The translations under genes were made by a program, and so were the position numbers. Source: an uncultured Prevotella sp. (GTDB lineage Bacteria > Bacteroidota > Bacteroidia > Bacteroidales > Bacteroidaceae). From it: a stretch of DNA of 59,196 nt. Positions 41,895 to 53,366 of this stretch are shown here, in pieces; the stretch's first letter is position 1, and each line of letters begins with the position of its first letter. The DNA lies in assembly GCA_900318395.1 (NCBI GenBank), contig ONKL01000010.1, forward strand, positions 1 to 59,196, written 5' to 3'. The notes beneath the pieces are model-generated. The model saw only the letters and a program-made list of their open reading frames with translations. It was not told the DNA's origin and did no database searches.

Positions 41895-41925
41895 TAAAAT
41901 TACAATTATTTTTTGAACAAACAAA
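41895..41925 (-). promoter_or_regulatory. promoter of arabinose operon
   Basis: TTTG (41922-41925) and TAATTTTA (41895-41902) on the minus strand, 19 nt apart. The last base deviates from TAnnTTTG. An AraR operator is expected nearby but was not identified. Confidence 0.6.
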
Positions 41926-41944
41926 TAAAAATAAGAAAAAAATT

Positions 41945-41975
41945 GCGGTAAAGTGTATTTTTTACACCTTACCGC
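41945..41975 (-). terminator. terminator of galactose operon
   Basis: GCGGTAA-a-GTGTA (41945-41957) pairs with TACAC-c-TTACCGC (41963-41975), and on the minus strand AATTTTTTTC follows. Strong intrinsic terminator. A second small hairpin (TAAACAC/GTGTTTA, 41992-42013) precedes it on the galK side. Confidence 0.88.
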
Positions 41976-42026
41976 TTCTATTTAACTTTTATAAACACTA
42001 AATAGCGTGTTTATAGCAAGTCGGAA

Positions 42027-43190
42027 TTAGCAAATCTTGCGTGAACCGTCGCCGATGACTACATCATAGACTTTTGGCTCGTGTCCATATTTTGCATTGA
42101 ACTTCTGCTTAGCATCCTCAATGAACTTCCTATAAAGGTCATTGCGAACGAGGTTGATGGTACAACCACCAAAGCCGCCACCCATGATACGGCTACCTGT
42201 TACACCATTTTCCTTGGCGATGTCGTTCAGATAGTCGAGTTCCTCACAAGATACTTCGTAGTCCTTTGACAGGCCTTCGTGGGTCTTGTACATCATCTCG
42301 CCGACTTTCTCGTAATCGCCTTCGTTCAAGGCATCGCAGACTGCAAGCACTCGATCCTTCTCGCCAAGCACAAACTTGGCACGCTTGTAATCTTCTTCGC
42401 CAACCTCAGCACGAACCTCGTCAAGTTGTTCCCAAGTGCAATCACGCAGGGTTTCAAACTTTCCCTCTGGATGTTTGGCCTGAATGTGTTTTACCACATT
42501 CTCACAACTATTACGACGGTCATTATAAGGAGAGCCTGCCAACTGGTGCTTTACGACAGAGTCGAGCAAAACCAAACGATAGCCATCGGGCTTGAATGGG
42601 AAATATTCGAACTCACGGCTGCGGCAATCAAGGCGCATCAGACAGCCTGCCTTTCCAAAGACAGAAGCAAACTGGTCCATGATGCCACAGTTGACACCAC
42701 AATAGTTGTGCTCGGTAGCCTGACCTGCGAGAACCATATCCCACTGAGAAACCTTATTCTCACCAAAAATATCGTTCAGACCACAGGCAAAGCAACTTTC
42801 CATCGCAGCCGATGAAGACATGCCGGCACCCAAGGGAACATCACCTGCAAAGGCGATATTGAAACCTTTAACGGGAACGCCTAATTTCTTCATCTCCAGT
42901 GAAATACCATAGATGTATCTAGCCCAGCTGGCACGAGGACCTGCAGGATCACTCAACTTGAAGTCTACACGATCTTTCAGGTCGATGGCATAAGCCATCA
43001 CGGTGTCTTCAGTACCATTGGCACGCATTTCGGCCATGACACCTTTATCGACAGCACCAGGGAATACGAAACCGCCATTGTAATCGGTATGCTCACCAAT
43101 GAGGTTGATTCGTCCAGGAGAAGCATATACGTTACCAGTCTTTCCATCAAAGTGCTTGATGAAGCGGCTTCTTACAAATTCAATATCCAT
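42027..43190 (-). CDS. galK: galactokinase
   Basis: 387 residues, GHMP kinase. N-terminal GRINLIGEHTDYNGG and central AGDVPLGAGMSSSAAME motif with the ATP loop, and GSRIMGGGFGGCTINLV at the end. Phosphorylates galactose at C1 in the Leloir pathway. Last gene in galM-permease-galK; the stop is followed by two hairpins. Confidence 0.97.
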   Translation of the reverse strand: MDIEFVRSRFIKHFDGKTGNVYASPGRINLIGEHTDYNGGFVFPGAVDKGVMAEMRANGTEDTVMAYAIDLKDRVDFKLSDPAGPRASWARYIYGISLEMKKLGVPVKGFNIAFAGDVPLGAGMSSSAAMESCFACGLNDIFGENKVSQWDMVLAGQATEHNYCGVNCGIMDQFASVFGKAGCLMRLDCRSREFEYFPFKPDGYRLVLLDSVVKHQLAGSPYNDRRNSCENVVKHIQAKHPEGKFETLRDCTWEQLDEVRAEVGEEDYKRAKFVLGEKDRVLAVCDALNEGDYEKVGEMMYKTHEGLSKDYEVSCEELDYLNDIAKENGVTGSRIMGGGFGGCTINLVRNDLYRKFIEDAKQKFNAKYGHEPKVYDVVIGDGSRKIC

Positions 43191-43216
43191 AATCTTAATG
43201 TTTTAGAGGTTTAAAT

Positions 43217-44494
43217 TTAGTCTACTTTGATATCCTTGTTCACATTCTTGCAGCCGATGAGGGCATAGAATAGGATATAGGCAAGCATGGCGATAACAAG
43301 CCAATAGCTGGCAATCGGACCTACTGATTCTGCTATAGCCTCCTGGAACAACGGCATGATACCACCACCAACAACCATTGTCATGAAGATGCCCGAAGCT
43401 GCCTCCGTATATTTGCCCAAACCCTCTACAGAGAGGTTGAAGATACCGCCCCACATGATAGAGGTGCAGAGTCCGCAGGCAGGAATAAGGAATGCCTTAG
43501 CTGGTACATCATTTCCGTTGAAGCCGATAGTTACACTTTCTGGCATAAAGATGGCAATAATCAGAAGAATGATAGCAACGGCACTGACAGTCGAAAGTTG
43601 CAGCTTAGTAGAAACCTTACCAGAGATGGCACTTGAGCATGCACGCCCAATCATCATCAGGAGCCAGTAGGCTGCGGCTAGTGTGCCTCCTGCAGCTGCA
43701 GCACCCTCGAATGGAAGATCAGTTACATAGAAATTCAACTCCATGGGGATGCCAATCTCAATACCTACATAGAAGAAAATGGCTATAACGCCTAGTACAC
43801 AGTGACGGAAAGCCAGAGGACTGCGTTCATACTTTGGCTCAATCTTACCAAGGGTAGGCTCAGGGATTGAAACGCGGCTGATAATGACAAATGAGATAGC
43901 AAATACAGCCATTCCAATGAAAAGCAATGGAGCAACGTCGCTCATGCTGGTGTCCTTGGTTACAGTACCTACGAGGATACCCGCCAACAGTGGAGTCAAC
44001 GTACCTGTCAGTGAGTTCAAAGTACCACCAATCTGGATGAGCTGATTACCCTTATTACCACCACCTCCGAGAAGATTCAGCATAGGGTTCACTACGGTGT
44101 TCAGCATACATACACAGAAACCGCAGATGAAAGCCCCCAGCAGATAGATGACCAGATTGAGAGCTACAGGGATGCCGTTGTATGAAAAAACGTAAGAGCC
44201 GGCTCCAAACAGACTTGAAAGATATTGGAATACCAATCCCACAATACCTACGATAAGAGCTATCAGGGCAGTCTTCTTATACCCGTATTTAGTCAGCATT
44301 TTACCAGCTGGAATACCCATAAAGAGGTAGGCGGCAAAGTTCATCAGATTACCCCATGCCTTTGCAAATGGATATTCAAATCCCCAAATGTTGCCAAAGG
44401 GTGCACCCATGTTTGTTACAAAACTGATCATCGCGAAGATGAAGCACATGGTGATAATGGCAATCAGCTTGCCATTGTTCTTAGTCTCAGTCAT
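43217..44494 (-). CDS. GluP/FucP-type MFS sugar permease
   Basis: 425 residues from MTETKNNGKL. The frame continues upstream into the galM end, but overlap with that gene argues against the longer start. About 12 membrane segments, with long hydrophobic runs and the FHS-family layout (NMGAPFG, FLIPACGLC). Takes up galactose and/or glucose. It sits between galM and galK, giving a complete uptake and phosphorylation unit. Confidence 0.85.
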   Translation of the reverse strand: MTETKNNGKLIAIITMCFIFAMISFVTNMGAPFGNIWGFEYPFAKAWGNLMNFAAYLFMGIPAGKMLTKYGYKKTALIALIVGIVGLVFQYLSSLFGAGSYVFSYNGIPVALNLVIYLLGAFICGFCVCMLNTVVNPMLNLLGGGGNKGNQLIQIGGTLNSLTGTLTPLLAGILVGTVTKDTSMSDVAPLLFIGMAVFAISFVIISRVSIPEPTLGKIEPKYERSPLAFRHCVLGVIAIFFYVGIEIGIPMELNFYVTDLPFEGAAAAGGTLAAAYWLLMMIGRACSSAISGKVSTKLQLSTVSAVAIILLIIAIFMPESVTIGFNGNDVPAKAFLIPACGLCTSIMWGGIFNLSVEGLGKYTEAASGIFMTMVVGGGIMPLFQEAIAESVGPIASYWLVIAMLAYILFYALIGCKNVNKDIKVD

Positions 44495-44522
44495 ATTCTT
44501 GTCTAATTTTTTAGTCGGAGGA

Positions 44523-45614
44523 TTATTCAACAACACCAAAACGATAGATCGTCTTCTGCTTATAGCGCTGACCTGGATTCAGAACGACGCTGGGGAAGTA
44601 AGGACGGTTTGGCGTGTCAGGGAAGTGCTGGGCCTCCAGACATACTGCTGAGCGGTATGGGAATGTACAGTCGTTGGCTCCCTTGTAACCTGTTGCGAAG
44701 TTTGCTGTGTAAAGCTGCATTCCAGGCTCTGTTGTGTAGCACTCCAGTGTACGACCGCTCTTTGGCTCGGTAATTCTGGCAGCAAAGCTCAGTTCACCCT
44801 CTTCATGCTTGTTCAGCACGTAGTTGTGGTCATAGCCATGTCCGAACTTAATCTGCTCATTATCAGCGTTAATCTCCTTGCCGAATGTCTTTGGAGCACG
44901 GAAGTCAAACGGTGTACCTTCAACCTTCAGAATCTCACCTGTAGGAATAGCGGTGTCGTCGGTAGGCAGATAGAAGTCAGCATTGATCTCGCAGATCTGA
45001 TCCTCAATGGTTGGAGTGGGATCTGCTGTACCAGCCAGACTGAAGAATGCGTGATGAGTCAGATTGACTATGGTCTTCTTGTTGGTGGTAGCCAGATACT
45101 CGATGATCAGTTCGTTAAGGTCTGTGAAGGTAAACTCTACGGTCACGTCGAGTTCTCCAGTGAAGCCTTCCTCACCATAAGATGAAACACGATGCAGAGC
45201 CAGGGAGCGTGGACCCATCTGACGGGCATCCCATACCTTTGCGTTAAAACCTACGGTACCACCATGCAAGTGATTGGGACCATCGTTGAGAGCCAACTGA
45301 TAATCCTTGCCGTTCAGGGTGAACTGGCCTTTGCAGATACGGTTACCCCATCGGCCGATTAGAGTCGACAAATAAGGCTCTTTGCCGCTCATAAGCTGCT
45401 GGATACTGCCGTGTCCCTGAATAACGTTTGCTACTTTGCCATCCTTGTCAGGTACCATAATAGCACAAATCGCACCTCCGTAGTTAGAGATAGCAACTTC
45501 ATAACCTTTACGATTCTTGAGGATGTACAGGTCGGTTTTCTTACCATTAATCGTGGTCTGGAAGTTCTCCCGCTTCAGACCACACAGATTCGCTGTTTCT
45601 GTTGTATTAGCCAT
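44523..45614 (-). CDS. galM: cytoplasmic aldose 1-epimerase
   Basis: 363 residues, no signal peptide. Mutarotase motifs: NYGGAICAIMVPDKDG, NHLHGGTVGFNAKVW, NLTHHAFFSLAG with catalytic His, YDHNYVLN and a final ETQHFPDTPN-type segment (EAQHFPDTPN). Converts beta- to alpha-galactose for GalK. First gene of the gal unit; a -7-like TTACTTTG is at 45649-45656. Confidence 0.95.
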   Translation of the reverse strand: MANTTETANLCGLKRENFQTTINGKKTDLYILKNRKGYEVAISNYGGAICAIMVPDKDGKVANVIQGHGSIQQLMSGKEPYLSTLIGRWGNRICKGQFTLNGKDYQLALNDGPNHLHGGTVGFNAKVWDARQMGPRSLALHRVSSYGEEGFTGELDVTVEFTFTDLNELIIEYLATTNKKTIVNLTHHAFFSLAGTADPTPTIEDQICEINADFYLPTDDTAIPTGEILKVEGTPFDFRAPKTFGKEINADNEQIKFGHGYDHNYVLNKHEEGELSFAARITEPKSGRTLECYTTEPGMQLYTANFATGYKGANDCTFPYRSAVCLEAQHFPDTPNRPYFPSVVLNPGQRYKQKTIYRFGVVE

Positions 45615-45648
45615 AATTGAATGTTTTTAGTTACAAAACAATTTTTTG

Positions 45649-45656
45649 CAAAGTAA
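45649..45656 (-). promoter_or_regulatory. -7-like box of gal operon
   Basis: TTACTTTG on the minus strand, one mismatch from TAnnTTTG. It is 35 nt upstream of the galM start, with TTTG near 45668-45672. Confidence 0.45.
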
Positions 45657-45720
45657 CAAAAAAATATCCAAATAGACGAAGGAATCAACGAAAAAAATGT
45701 TTCCTGTGTATTAAAAAAGC

Positions 45721-47034
45721 CTAAATGCAGTTTTTCAGGAAGTCTGCGACTACATAACTGCTACCTCCAATGAACACTAAGTCACCATTATCGGCAGAAT
45801 CTCGAGCTATTCTATAGGCAGTTGCTACATCAGGGAAACTCTCACCTGACAGACCGATTCCCATGCCGTACATCTTCAGTACGTCACCTGAGATGGCACG
45901 ATGATTCTTGGCTTGTGTATAATAGTAGGTCGCATCCTTTGGCAATAGATTCATCACACCTTCGAAGTCTTTATCTTCCACCATGCCAAAGACAATGTGC
46001 TTGTGATGGCAGTTGACAGCACTGATCTGTTTGCTCAGGTATTCCCAACCTTCCACGTTATGGCCCGTATCACAAATAGTAAGTGGAACGTCGCTCACTT
46101 TCTGCCAGCGCCCTCTGAGTCCAGTCAGGCCGCATACGTTCTTGAATCCGTCTCTTACTTCCTTGTTCTTGCAGGCACTTTCCCTATTGCAAGGGCAGTG
46201 ATACAGATAGCCTAACTTCTCGAGTTCCTTGACGGCACATAAAATGGTGTTGGTATTCTTCTCCTGATAGTAGCCCATGAGCTCACCAGTCAAGATGCCG
46301 AAGTTCTTGGTGCGATATTCGGTGCCATGATTGGTGTGGATGGCAGTAATGATTTCCTGCTCGTCTTCTGCAAAGACGATGGGAGTGTGAGTTTCCGTCG
46401 ACATTGCCTCGAACACCATTTTGGTCTCAGGCGTGGTCTCTCCGATAACCACAGGAACATCTTTCTTCATGATACCAGCTTTCTCTATTGCAATCTGTTC
46501 GAGCGTGGTTCCCAGGAATTGAGTGTGATCCAGTCCGATATTAGTGATGACGGAAAGTACGGGTGTGATGATGTTTGTACAGTCAAGCCTGCCACCCATT
46601 CCCACTTCGATGACAGCGATATCCACCTTCATGTCGTCAAAGTACTTGAAGGCCATCGCTGTGACAATCTCAAAGAATGAGGGTGACAGCGGTTGGAAGA
46701 AAGCCTTTTCTTTCTCCACAAAGTCAATGACATACTCTTCAGAGATGGGTTCTCCGTTGATACGGATTCGCTCGCTGAAATCCACAAGGTGGGGTGAGGT
46801 GTATAGTCCTACCTTGTAGCCGCACATCTGCAGGATGGCAGATAACGTGTGAGCACAGGATCCTTTGCCATTGGTACCAGCCACATGAATGGTGCGATAG
46901 TTTCGGTGTGGGTGGCCGAAATGCTCATCCAGGGCGATGGTGTTGTCCAGTCCCTCCTTATAGCCGATAGCCCCCTGCTTTTCAAACATGGGCAGCTGGT
47001 TATAGAGGAATTCACACGTTTCTGAATATGTCAT
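45721..47034 (-). CDS. folC: folylpolyglutamate/dihydrofolate synthase
   Basis: 437 residues, Mur-ligase superfamily. P-loop GTNGKGSCAHTL near 52, VGMGGRLDCTN, and SVITNIGLDH with the GLDHxxxLG signature. Adds glutamate to folates and/or joins dihydropteroate with glutamate. Follows dnaJ by 12 nt, so it is likely cotranscribed with grpE-dnaJ. Confidence 0.95.
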   Translation of the reverse strand: MTYSETCEFLYNQLPMFEKQGAIGYKEGLDNTIALDEHFGHPHRNYRTIHVAGTNGKGSCAHTLSAILQMCGYKVGLYTSPHLVDFSERIRINGEPISEEYVIDFVEKEKAFFQPLSPSFFEIVTAMAFKYFDDMKVDIAVIEVGMGGRLDCTNIITPVLSVITNIGLDHTQFLGTTLEQIAIEKAGIMKKDVPVVIGETTPETKMVFEAMSTETHTPIVFAEDEQEIITAIHTNHGTEYRTKNFGILTGELMGYYQEKNTNTILCAVKELEKLGYLYHCPCNRESACKNKEVRDGFKNVCGLTGLRGRWQKVSDVPLTICDTGHNVEGWEYLSKQISAVNCHHKHIVFGMVEDKDFEGVMNLLPKDATYYYTQAKNHRAISGDVLKMYGMGIGLSGESFPDVATAYRIARDSADNGDLVFIGGSSYVVADFLKNCI

Positions 47035-47046
47035 ATACCTTATATA

Positions 47047-48204
47047 TTAATTAAAGTAATTCTTGAATCTCTGGAAGATCGAGTCGCGTGTCTGCTTGTC
47101 GCCCTTGAAGTTGTCGCTGTCCTTGAACTGCTCAATGGCCTGCTTCTCTTCACGGCTGAGTGTTTTCGGCACATAGACGCTGATGTTCACCACCAGATCA
47201 CCCTTGCCGTTGCCGTAACCCTGAACAGCAGGCAGGCCCTTGCCTCTCAGTCGCAGCGTCTTGCCTGGCTGTGTGCCGTTTTCGAGCTTAACCTTCAGCT
47301 TGGTGCCCTCAATAGTCGGAATCTCTACCTCCCCGCCAAGTGCTGCTGTGGGGAAGTCGAGCAGAAGGTTATAGATAAGGTCGCTGCCATCGCGAACGAA
47401 TGTGTCATGCGGCTCTTCCTCAATGAACACCTGAATATCACCGTTCAAGCCGTTATGCTTGCCGGCATTACCTTTGCCAGGAACATTGACAACCATACCT
47501 TCGGCTACACCTGCAGGGATGTTGATTTCAACGACCTCTTCGCCCTTCTGTATACCAGTGCCTCCACACTCCTTACACTTGTTCTTGATAACCTCGCCTT
47601 CGCCGCCGCAGACAGGGCAAACGCTCTGCTGCTGCATCATACCGAAGATGCTCTGAGTGGTATGGGTGATGACACCGCTTCCGTGACAAGTAGGACAAGT
47701 CTCCTTGCCGCTGCCAGCCTCGGCACCAGAACCATTACAATGCGGGCAATGGATATCCTTACGAACCTTGAATTTCTTGGTGACACCCTTGTTGATCTCC
47801 TCCAGTGTCAGTTTCACTTTCAGGCGCAGGTCACCGCCTCTGTGCTGCTGAGGGCGGCGAGCGCCACCTCCAAAACCTCCGAAGCCGTGGCCGCCGAAGA
47901 TGTCGCCGAACATCGAGAAGATGTCGTCCATGTTCATGCTGGCACCACCAAAGCCGCTGAAATCGAAGCCACCCATGCCAGGGCCATCGAAACCAAACTG
48001 GTCATACTGCTGGCGAGTCTTCGGATCGTGCAGCACGTTATAAGCCTCTGCCGCCTCCTTGAACTTCTCTTCAGCCTCTTTGTCACCCGGGTTGCGATCG
48101 GGGTGGTACTTGATGGCTATCTTACGATACGCTTTCTTAATCTCATCTTCTGTAGCGCTTTTCTGAACGCCCAGCACCTCGTAGTAGTCACGTTTCTGTG
48201 CCAT
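47047..48204 (-). CDS. dnaJ: chaperone DnaJ
   Basis: 385 residues. J domain with YHPDRNPGD (HPD motif) near 32, then a Gly/Phe-rich region, four CxxCxGxG zinc motifs ([32 protein letters not shown]) and the substrate-binding C-terminus. Stimulates DnaK. Standard length. It follows grpE by 32 nt. Confidence 0.98.
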   Translation of the reverse strand: MAQKRDYYEVLGVQKSATEDEIKKAYRKIAIKYHPDRNPGDKEAEEKFKEAAEAYNVLHDPKTRQQYDQFGFDGPGMGGFDFSGFGGASMNMDDIFSMFGDIFGGHGFGGFGGGARRPQQHRGGDLRLKVKLTLEEINKGVTKKFKVRKDIHCPHCNGSGAEAGSGKETCPTCHGSGVITHTTQSIFGMMQQQSVCPVCGGEGEVIKNKCKECGGTGIQKGEEVVEINIPAGVAEGMVVNVPGKGNAGKHNGLNGDIQVFIEEEPHDTFVRDGSDLIYNLLLDFPTAALGGEVEIPTIEGTKLKVKLENGTQPGKTLRLRGKGLPAVQGYGNGKGDLVVNISVYVPKTLSREEKQAIEQFKDSDNFKGDKQTRDSIFQRFKNYFN

Positions 48205-48236
48205 TATTTATTTCCCTTTTTACTTTTTTATCTTGT

Positions 48237-48830
48237 TTATTGACCTACGGCCACTTTTGCGTGGCGAATTACTTTGTCGTTTAGTTTATAGCCCTCCTGC
48301 AGACAGTCGATGACCTTGCCTTTCTTGTCGTCGCCCATACCAGGCACCATGGCCACAGCCTCGTGAACATCGGTATCGAAGTCGGCATCCTTTGTCTCAA
48401 TCTTGCTGACACCCTGAGCCTCGAGCGTCTTCATAAACTTTTGATGAATCAGGGTCATACCCTCACGCAGCACCTCTGGATCATCGGTCTTGGCACCGTT
48501 CTCGATGGCACGCTCCATATCGTCGAGGATGGGCAGGATGGCTGTAATCACCTTCTCGCCACCGTTCAGAATCAACTCTGCACGCTCCTTCAGGGTACGT
48601 TTGCGGTAGTTCTCAAACTCTGCTACTGAGCGCAGCCACTTGTCCTTCAGCTCTTCAATCTCTTCCTGAGCCTTCACCTGCGGATCTTTCTCCTCAGCCT
48701 CTGACTCTTTGTCAGCCGACTTCTCGTTTTCAGCACCTGTGGCCTCAGTCTGCTCAGCATTCTCTGTGTTCTCAGCGTCGACTGCATCAACAGTCTCTTC
48801 TCCTTCAATCTTGATATCTTTTTCTGTCAT
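48237..48830 (-). CDS. grpE: nucleotide exchange factor GrpE
   Basis: 197 residues. An acidic, low-complexity N-terminus (about 1-55; E/A/D-rich) is followed by coiled coil and beta wing: RSVAEFENYRKRTLKER, VLPILDDMERAI-like segment, and HEAVAMVPG..KVIDCLQEGYKLND. Releases ADP from DnaK. Precedes dnaJ; no separate promoter was found in the 50 nt upstream. Confidence 0.97.
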   Translation of the reverse strand: MTEKDIKIEGEETVDAVDAENTENAEQTEATGAENEKSADKESEAEEKDPQVKAQEEIEELKDKWLRSVAEFENYRKRTLKERAELILNGGEKVITAILPILDDMERAIENGAKTDDPEVLREGMTLIHQKFMKTLEAQGVSKIETKDADFDTDVHEAVAMVPGMGDDKKGKVIDCLQEGYKLNDKVIRHAKVAVGQ

Positions 48831-48880
48831 AATAGCGGTTGTTTAAAAGTTCTGATAACCTTCATGCAAATTCCGTGCCA

Positions 48881-50497
<1,617 letters not shown>

Positions 50498-50532
50498 TTA
50501 TCCTTATACCTTATTATATATAAATTGGGCTG

Positions 50533-50564
50533 CAAAGGTACGAAAAGTTTTCGATATCACCAAA
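50533..50564 (-). promoter_or_regulatory. promoter of ABC-F gene
   Basis: TTTG (50561-50564) and TACCTTTG (50533-50540) on the minus strand, exactly 20 nt apart. Confidence 0.82.
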
Positions 50565-50575
50565 TTTTAGCCCCA

Positions 50576-51652
50576 TTAAAGCATTCCCTTTGTTGAAGGT
50601 AGCTCGTAATGATAGATATCGCGGCGCACTGCCATCTTCAGCGAACGGGCCAGTGCCTTGAAGATTCCTTCTATCTTATGGTGCTCGTTCTGCCCTTCAG
50701 CCTTAATGTTCAGATTCATCTTCGAAGCATCGCTGAGACTCTTGAAGAAGTGTAAGAACATTTCTGTAGGCATCTCGCCGATTTTCTCACGTTTGAATTC
50801 TGCGTCCCATACCAGCCACGGGCGGCCTCCAAAGTCGAGTGCCACACTGCACAGACAGTCGTCCATCGGCAGGCAGTATCCATAGCGCTCAATGCCGCGC
50901 TTGTCGCCTAAGGCCTTCAGTATGCACTCACCCAGGGCGATGGCTGTGTCCTCAATCGTATGGTGCTCGTCGACCTCGAGATCTCCTTTGGTGTGAATTG
51001 TCAGATCCATCATGCCATGCTTGCCGATCTGCTCCAGCATGTGATCGAAGAATCCCAATCCCGTGCTGATGTCGCACTTGCCCGTGCCATCAAGATTCAC
51101 CTTGATATGGATATCAGTTTCCTTAGTCTTACGGCTCACCTCAGCGATTCTCTCTCCAGCGAAGAGTAGTTCTGTAATCTTATTCCATGACATACCTTCG
51201 TCGCTTAGAATCAGTGATTTACAGCCGATGTTTCGAGCAAAACTTCTATCCGTTTCGCGATCACCGATAACGTATGAGTTAGCAATGTCGTATGTTTCCG
51301 TATCGTTCATGTATTTCTCAACCAGACCTGTATTCGGCTTCCTCGTCGGCGCATTGTCCTCTGGGAAGTGAGGGTCGATGAGTATGTCGTCGAATGTGAT
51401 GCCTTCACCCTCCAGCGTTTGGAGAATGAAGTTGTGGACAGGCCAGAAAGTGTCTTCGGGAAATGCGTCTGTACCCAGTCCGTCTTGATTGCTCACCATG
51501 ACAAATTCGAAGTCGAGCTTTTCGCGGATGAAGGCCAGATTGCGGAATACGCCCTTCACGAACTTCAACTTCTCAAAGCTGTCAATCTGCTCGTCGGCAG
51601 GCTCTTCGATGAGCGTTCCGTCACGATCTATAAACAATAGCCTTTTCTTCAT
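50576..51652 (-). CDS. hisB: bifunctional histidinol-phosphatase / imidazoleglycerol-phosphate dehydratase
   Basis: 358 residues from [14 protein letters not shown]. The HAD phosphatase domain ([14 protein letters not shown]) covers about 1-165. The dehydratase domain from about 175 has [14 protein letters not shown] and [17 protein letters not shown]. Both steps belong to histidine synthesis. The start lies inside the membrane protein's last codons (32-nt overlap), suggesting translational coupling. No other his genes lie in the window, so it sits away from the rest of its pathway here. Confidence 0.96.
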   Translation of the reverse strand: MKKRLLFIDRDGTLIEEPADEQIDSFEKLKFVKGVFRNLAFIREKLDFEFVMVSNQDGLGTDAFPEDTFWPVHNFILQTLEGEGITFDDILIDPHFPEDNAPTRKPNTGLVEKYMNDTETYDIANSYVIGDRETDRSFARNIGCKSLILSDEGMSWNKITELLFAGERIAEVSRKTKETDIHIKVNLDGTGKCDISTGLGFFDHMLEQIGKHGMMDLTIHTKGDLEVDEHHTIEDTAIALGECILKALGDKRGIERYGYCLPMDDCLCSVALDFGGRPWLVWDAEFKREKIGEMPTEMFLHFFKSLSDASKMNLNIKAEGQNEHHKIEGIFKALARSLKMAVRRDIYHYELPSTKGML

Positions 51653-52277
51653 TATTTTTCGTAATTGATTTCTGATTGAATTCTTCGCGTTCTTTCTCCT
51701 GTAAGGCAATGGAAACCTTTGCCAGATAGAGCGGGCAGAGGACGGTCAACCACACGTAGGCTCTCAGGAAACCCGCTATCAGGAAGGCACCGATCGAGAG
51801 CCACATCACGTAATCGGGCATACCTTGAGGATCACCGTTGATCACACCCATCTGCGATTCCCAGTTGGCAGCCATCATGATGACTGAGGGCAACGAGGTG
51901 AACAGTATGAGTATCGATATGATGACGAGACACACGATCATGATCAACAGCAGCATGCCCAGATGGCGCATCCATGCCTTGAAGCCCACTTTCTGTGTCG
52001 CCTCGAAGAAGCCACGCTTATAGAGCTGCCTATTGGCCAGCCATAAGAACACCACTACGGCCACGACCTCAATCAGCAAACCTGCTAATGTCAGGGTCGG
52101 CGATACGAGAACGGGTAGGGCAGAGGCTACAGCCGATAGCACGGCAAAACCGATGGCCCATTTCCATGTATGACGGAATATCCGCCTGAATCTCTCTGTA
52201 AACATGCGGTAGCCGTCGCGTATACATGCACGGCTGCTACGTATCTTCTGGAGTATGTCTTTGTCTTCTTTTTCCAT
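51621..52277 (-). CDS. four-helix membrane protein of unknown function
   Basis: 218 residues from [11 protein letters not shown]. The upstream in-frame extension lies over the promoter and is rejected. Hydrophobic segments near 44-64, 67-85, 110-135 and 160-190. No family recognised. The -7 box TATCTTTG (52299-52306) serves it and hisB. Overlaps hisB by 32 nt. Confidence 0.75.
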   Translation of the reverse strand: MEKEDKDILQKIRSSRACIRDGYRMFTERFRRIFRHTWKWAIGFAVLSAVASALPVLVSPTLTLAGLLIEVVAVVVFLWLANRQLYKRGFFEATQKVGFKAWMRHLGMLLLIMIVCLVIISILILFTSLPSVIMMAANWESQMGVINGDPQGMPDYVMWLSIGAFLIAGFLRAYVWLTVLCPLYLAKVSIALQEKEREEFNQKSITKNNEEKAIVYRS

Positions 52278-52298
52278 CTCTGATTGAATTTTCGAGTG

Positions 52299-52306
52299 CA
52301 AAGATA
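52299..52306 (-). promoter_or_regulatory. -7 box for membrane protein-hisB pair
   Basis: TATCTTTG on the minus strand, 22 nt before the start. No clear -33 TTTG. Confidence 0.6.
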
Positions 52307-52325
52307 TAAAAAAAGAATGAATCTT

Positions 52326-52356
52326 TTTGTTCTCCCCCCGATTTTTCGTATCTTTG
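52326..52356 (+). promoter_or_regulatory. promoter of oxidoreductase gene
   Basis: TTTG (52326-52329) and TATCTTTG (52349-52356) spaced by 19 nt, 17 nt before the ATG at 52374. Divergent from the minus promoter at 52299. Confidence 0.8.
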
Positions 52357-52373
52357 CACCAAAATTTTATGGT

Positions 52374-53366
52374 ATGAAGCAATTAAAGTGGGGATTTATA
52401 GGTTGCGGCGACGTGACTGAACGCAAGAGCGGACCAGCTTTCAGCGAGGTCGATGGCTCGTGTGTTGAGGCGGTGATGAGCCGTACGGAGCAGCGTGCGC
52501 GCACCTATGCCATCGAGCACGGCATCCGTAAGTGGTATACTGATGCCCAGGAGCTGATCGATGATCCTGACGTGAATGCCGTCTATGTGGCCACTCCTCC
52601 AGCCAGCCATGCCACTTACGCCATCATGGCCATGAAAGCCGGAAAACCCGTCTATGTGGAGAAACCGCTGGCGGCAAGCTATGAGGATTGCGCCCGTATC
52701 AATCGCATCTCTGAGCAGACGGGCATCCCCTGCTTTGTGGCTTATTACCGCCGTTACCTGCCTTACTTCCAGAAGGTGAAGGAGATCGTCAACAGCGGTC
52801 GGATAGGCAAGATCCTGAATGTTCAGATACGTTATACAGAGCCTTTGCGCCCTGCCGATGCCGAGGCCGTCAGGAACGGCACACCACTGGCTTGGCGGCT
52901 GCAGCCCGACATTGCCGGAGGTGGCTATTTCTACGATATGGCTCCTCATCAGCTCGACCTGCTGCAGGATATGTTCGGCGTCATCCTCGAAGCCCGAGGT
53001 ATCTGTGCCAATCGCGGCGGCTATTACGAGGCTGAAGATTCCGTGAGTGCCTGCTTCCGTTTCGAGAACGGCCTGCCTGGCAGCGGCTCTTGGTGCTACG
53101 TGGCCCACGAGAGTGCTCGCGAAGACTGTATCGAGATCATTGGCACTGAAGGGCAGGTCAGCTTCTCTGTGTTCGATTATAATCCTATACGCCTGCAGAC
53201 CAGCGAGGGCGATGAGAGCATCACCGTGCCCAATCCCCCTTACGTGCAGTATCCGCTCATTAAGAATGTCATCGAGCATCTGCAAGGCCTGTCGGTGTGC
53301 ACCTGTACCAGTGTCTCGGCTACACCAGTCAACTGGGTGATGGATCGTATATTAAGCAAGTTCTGA
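52374..53366 (+). CDS. Gfo/Idh/MocA-family oxidoreductase
   Basis: 330 residues from MKQLKWGF. The Rossmann motif is GFIGCGDVTERKSGP, with VYVATPPASHATYAI next and VEKPLAAS carrying the conserved EKP Lys. The C-terminal domain has the GGYFYDMAPHQLDLL segment with catalytic His. NAD(P)-dependent sugar or inositol-type dehydrogenase; substrate unknown. Its TGA overlaps the ATG of the DUF1460 gene by one base. Confidence 0.9.
   Translation: MKQLKWGFIGCGDVTERKSGPAFSEVDGSCVEAVMSRTEQRARTYAIEHGIRKWYTDAQELIDDPDVNAVYVATPPASHATYAIMAMKAGKPVYVEKPLAASYEDCARINRISEQTGIPCFVAYYRRYLPYFQKVKEIVNSGRIGKILNVQIRYTEPLRPADAEAVRNGTPLAWRLQPDIAGGGYFYDMAPHQLDLLQDMFGVILEARGICANRGGYYEAEDSVSACFRFENGLPGSGSWCYVAHESAREDCIEIIGTEGQVSFSVFDYNPIRLQTSEGDESITVPNPPYVQYPLIKNVIEHLQGLSVCTCTSVSATPVNWVMDRILSKF

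Noticed and set aside
52383-53285. Long minus-strand ORF opposite the oxidoreductase gene
   Set aside because: It is a shadow frame of a gene with clear Rossmann and EKP motifs; the antisense protein has no recognisable domain.
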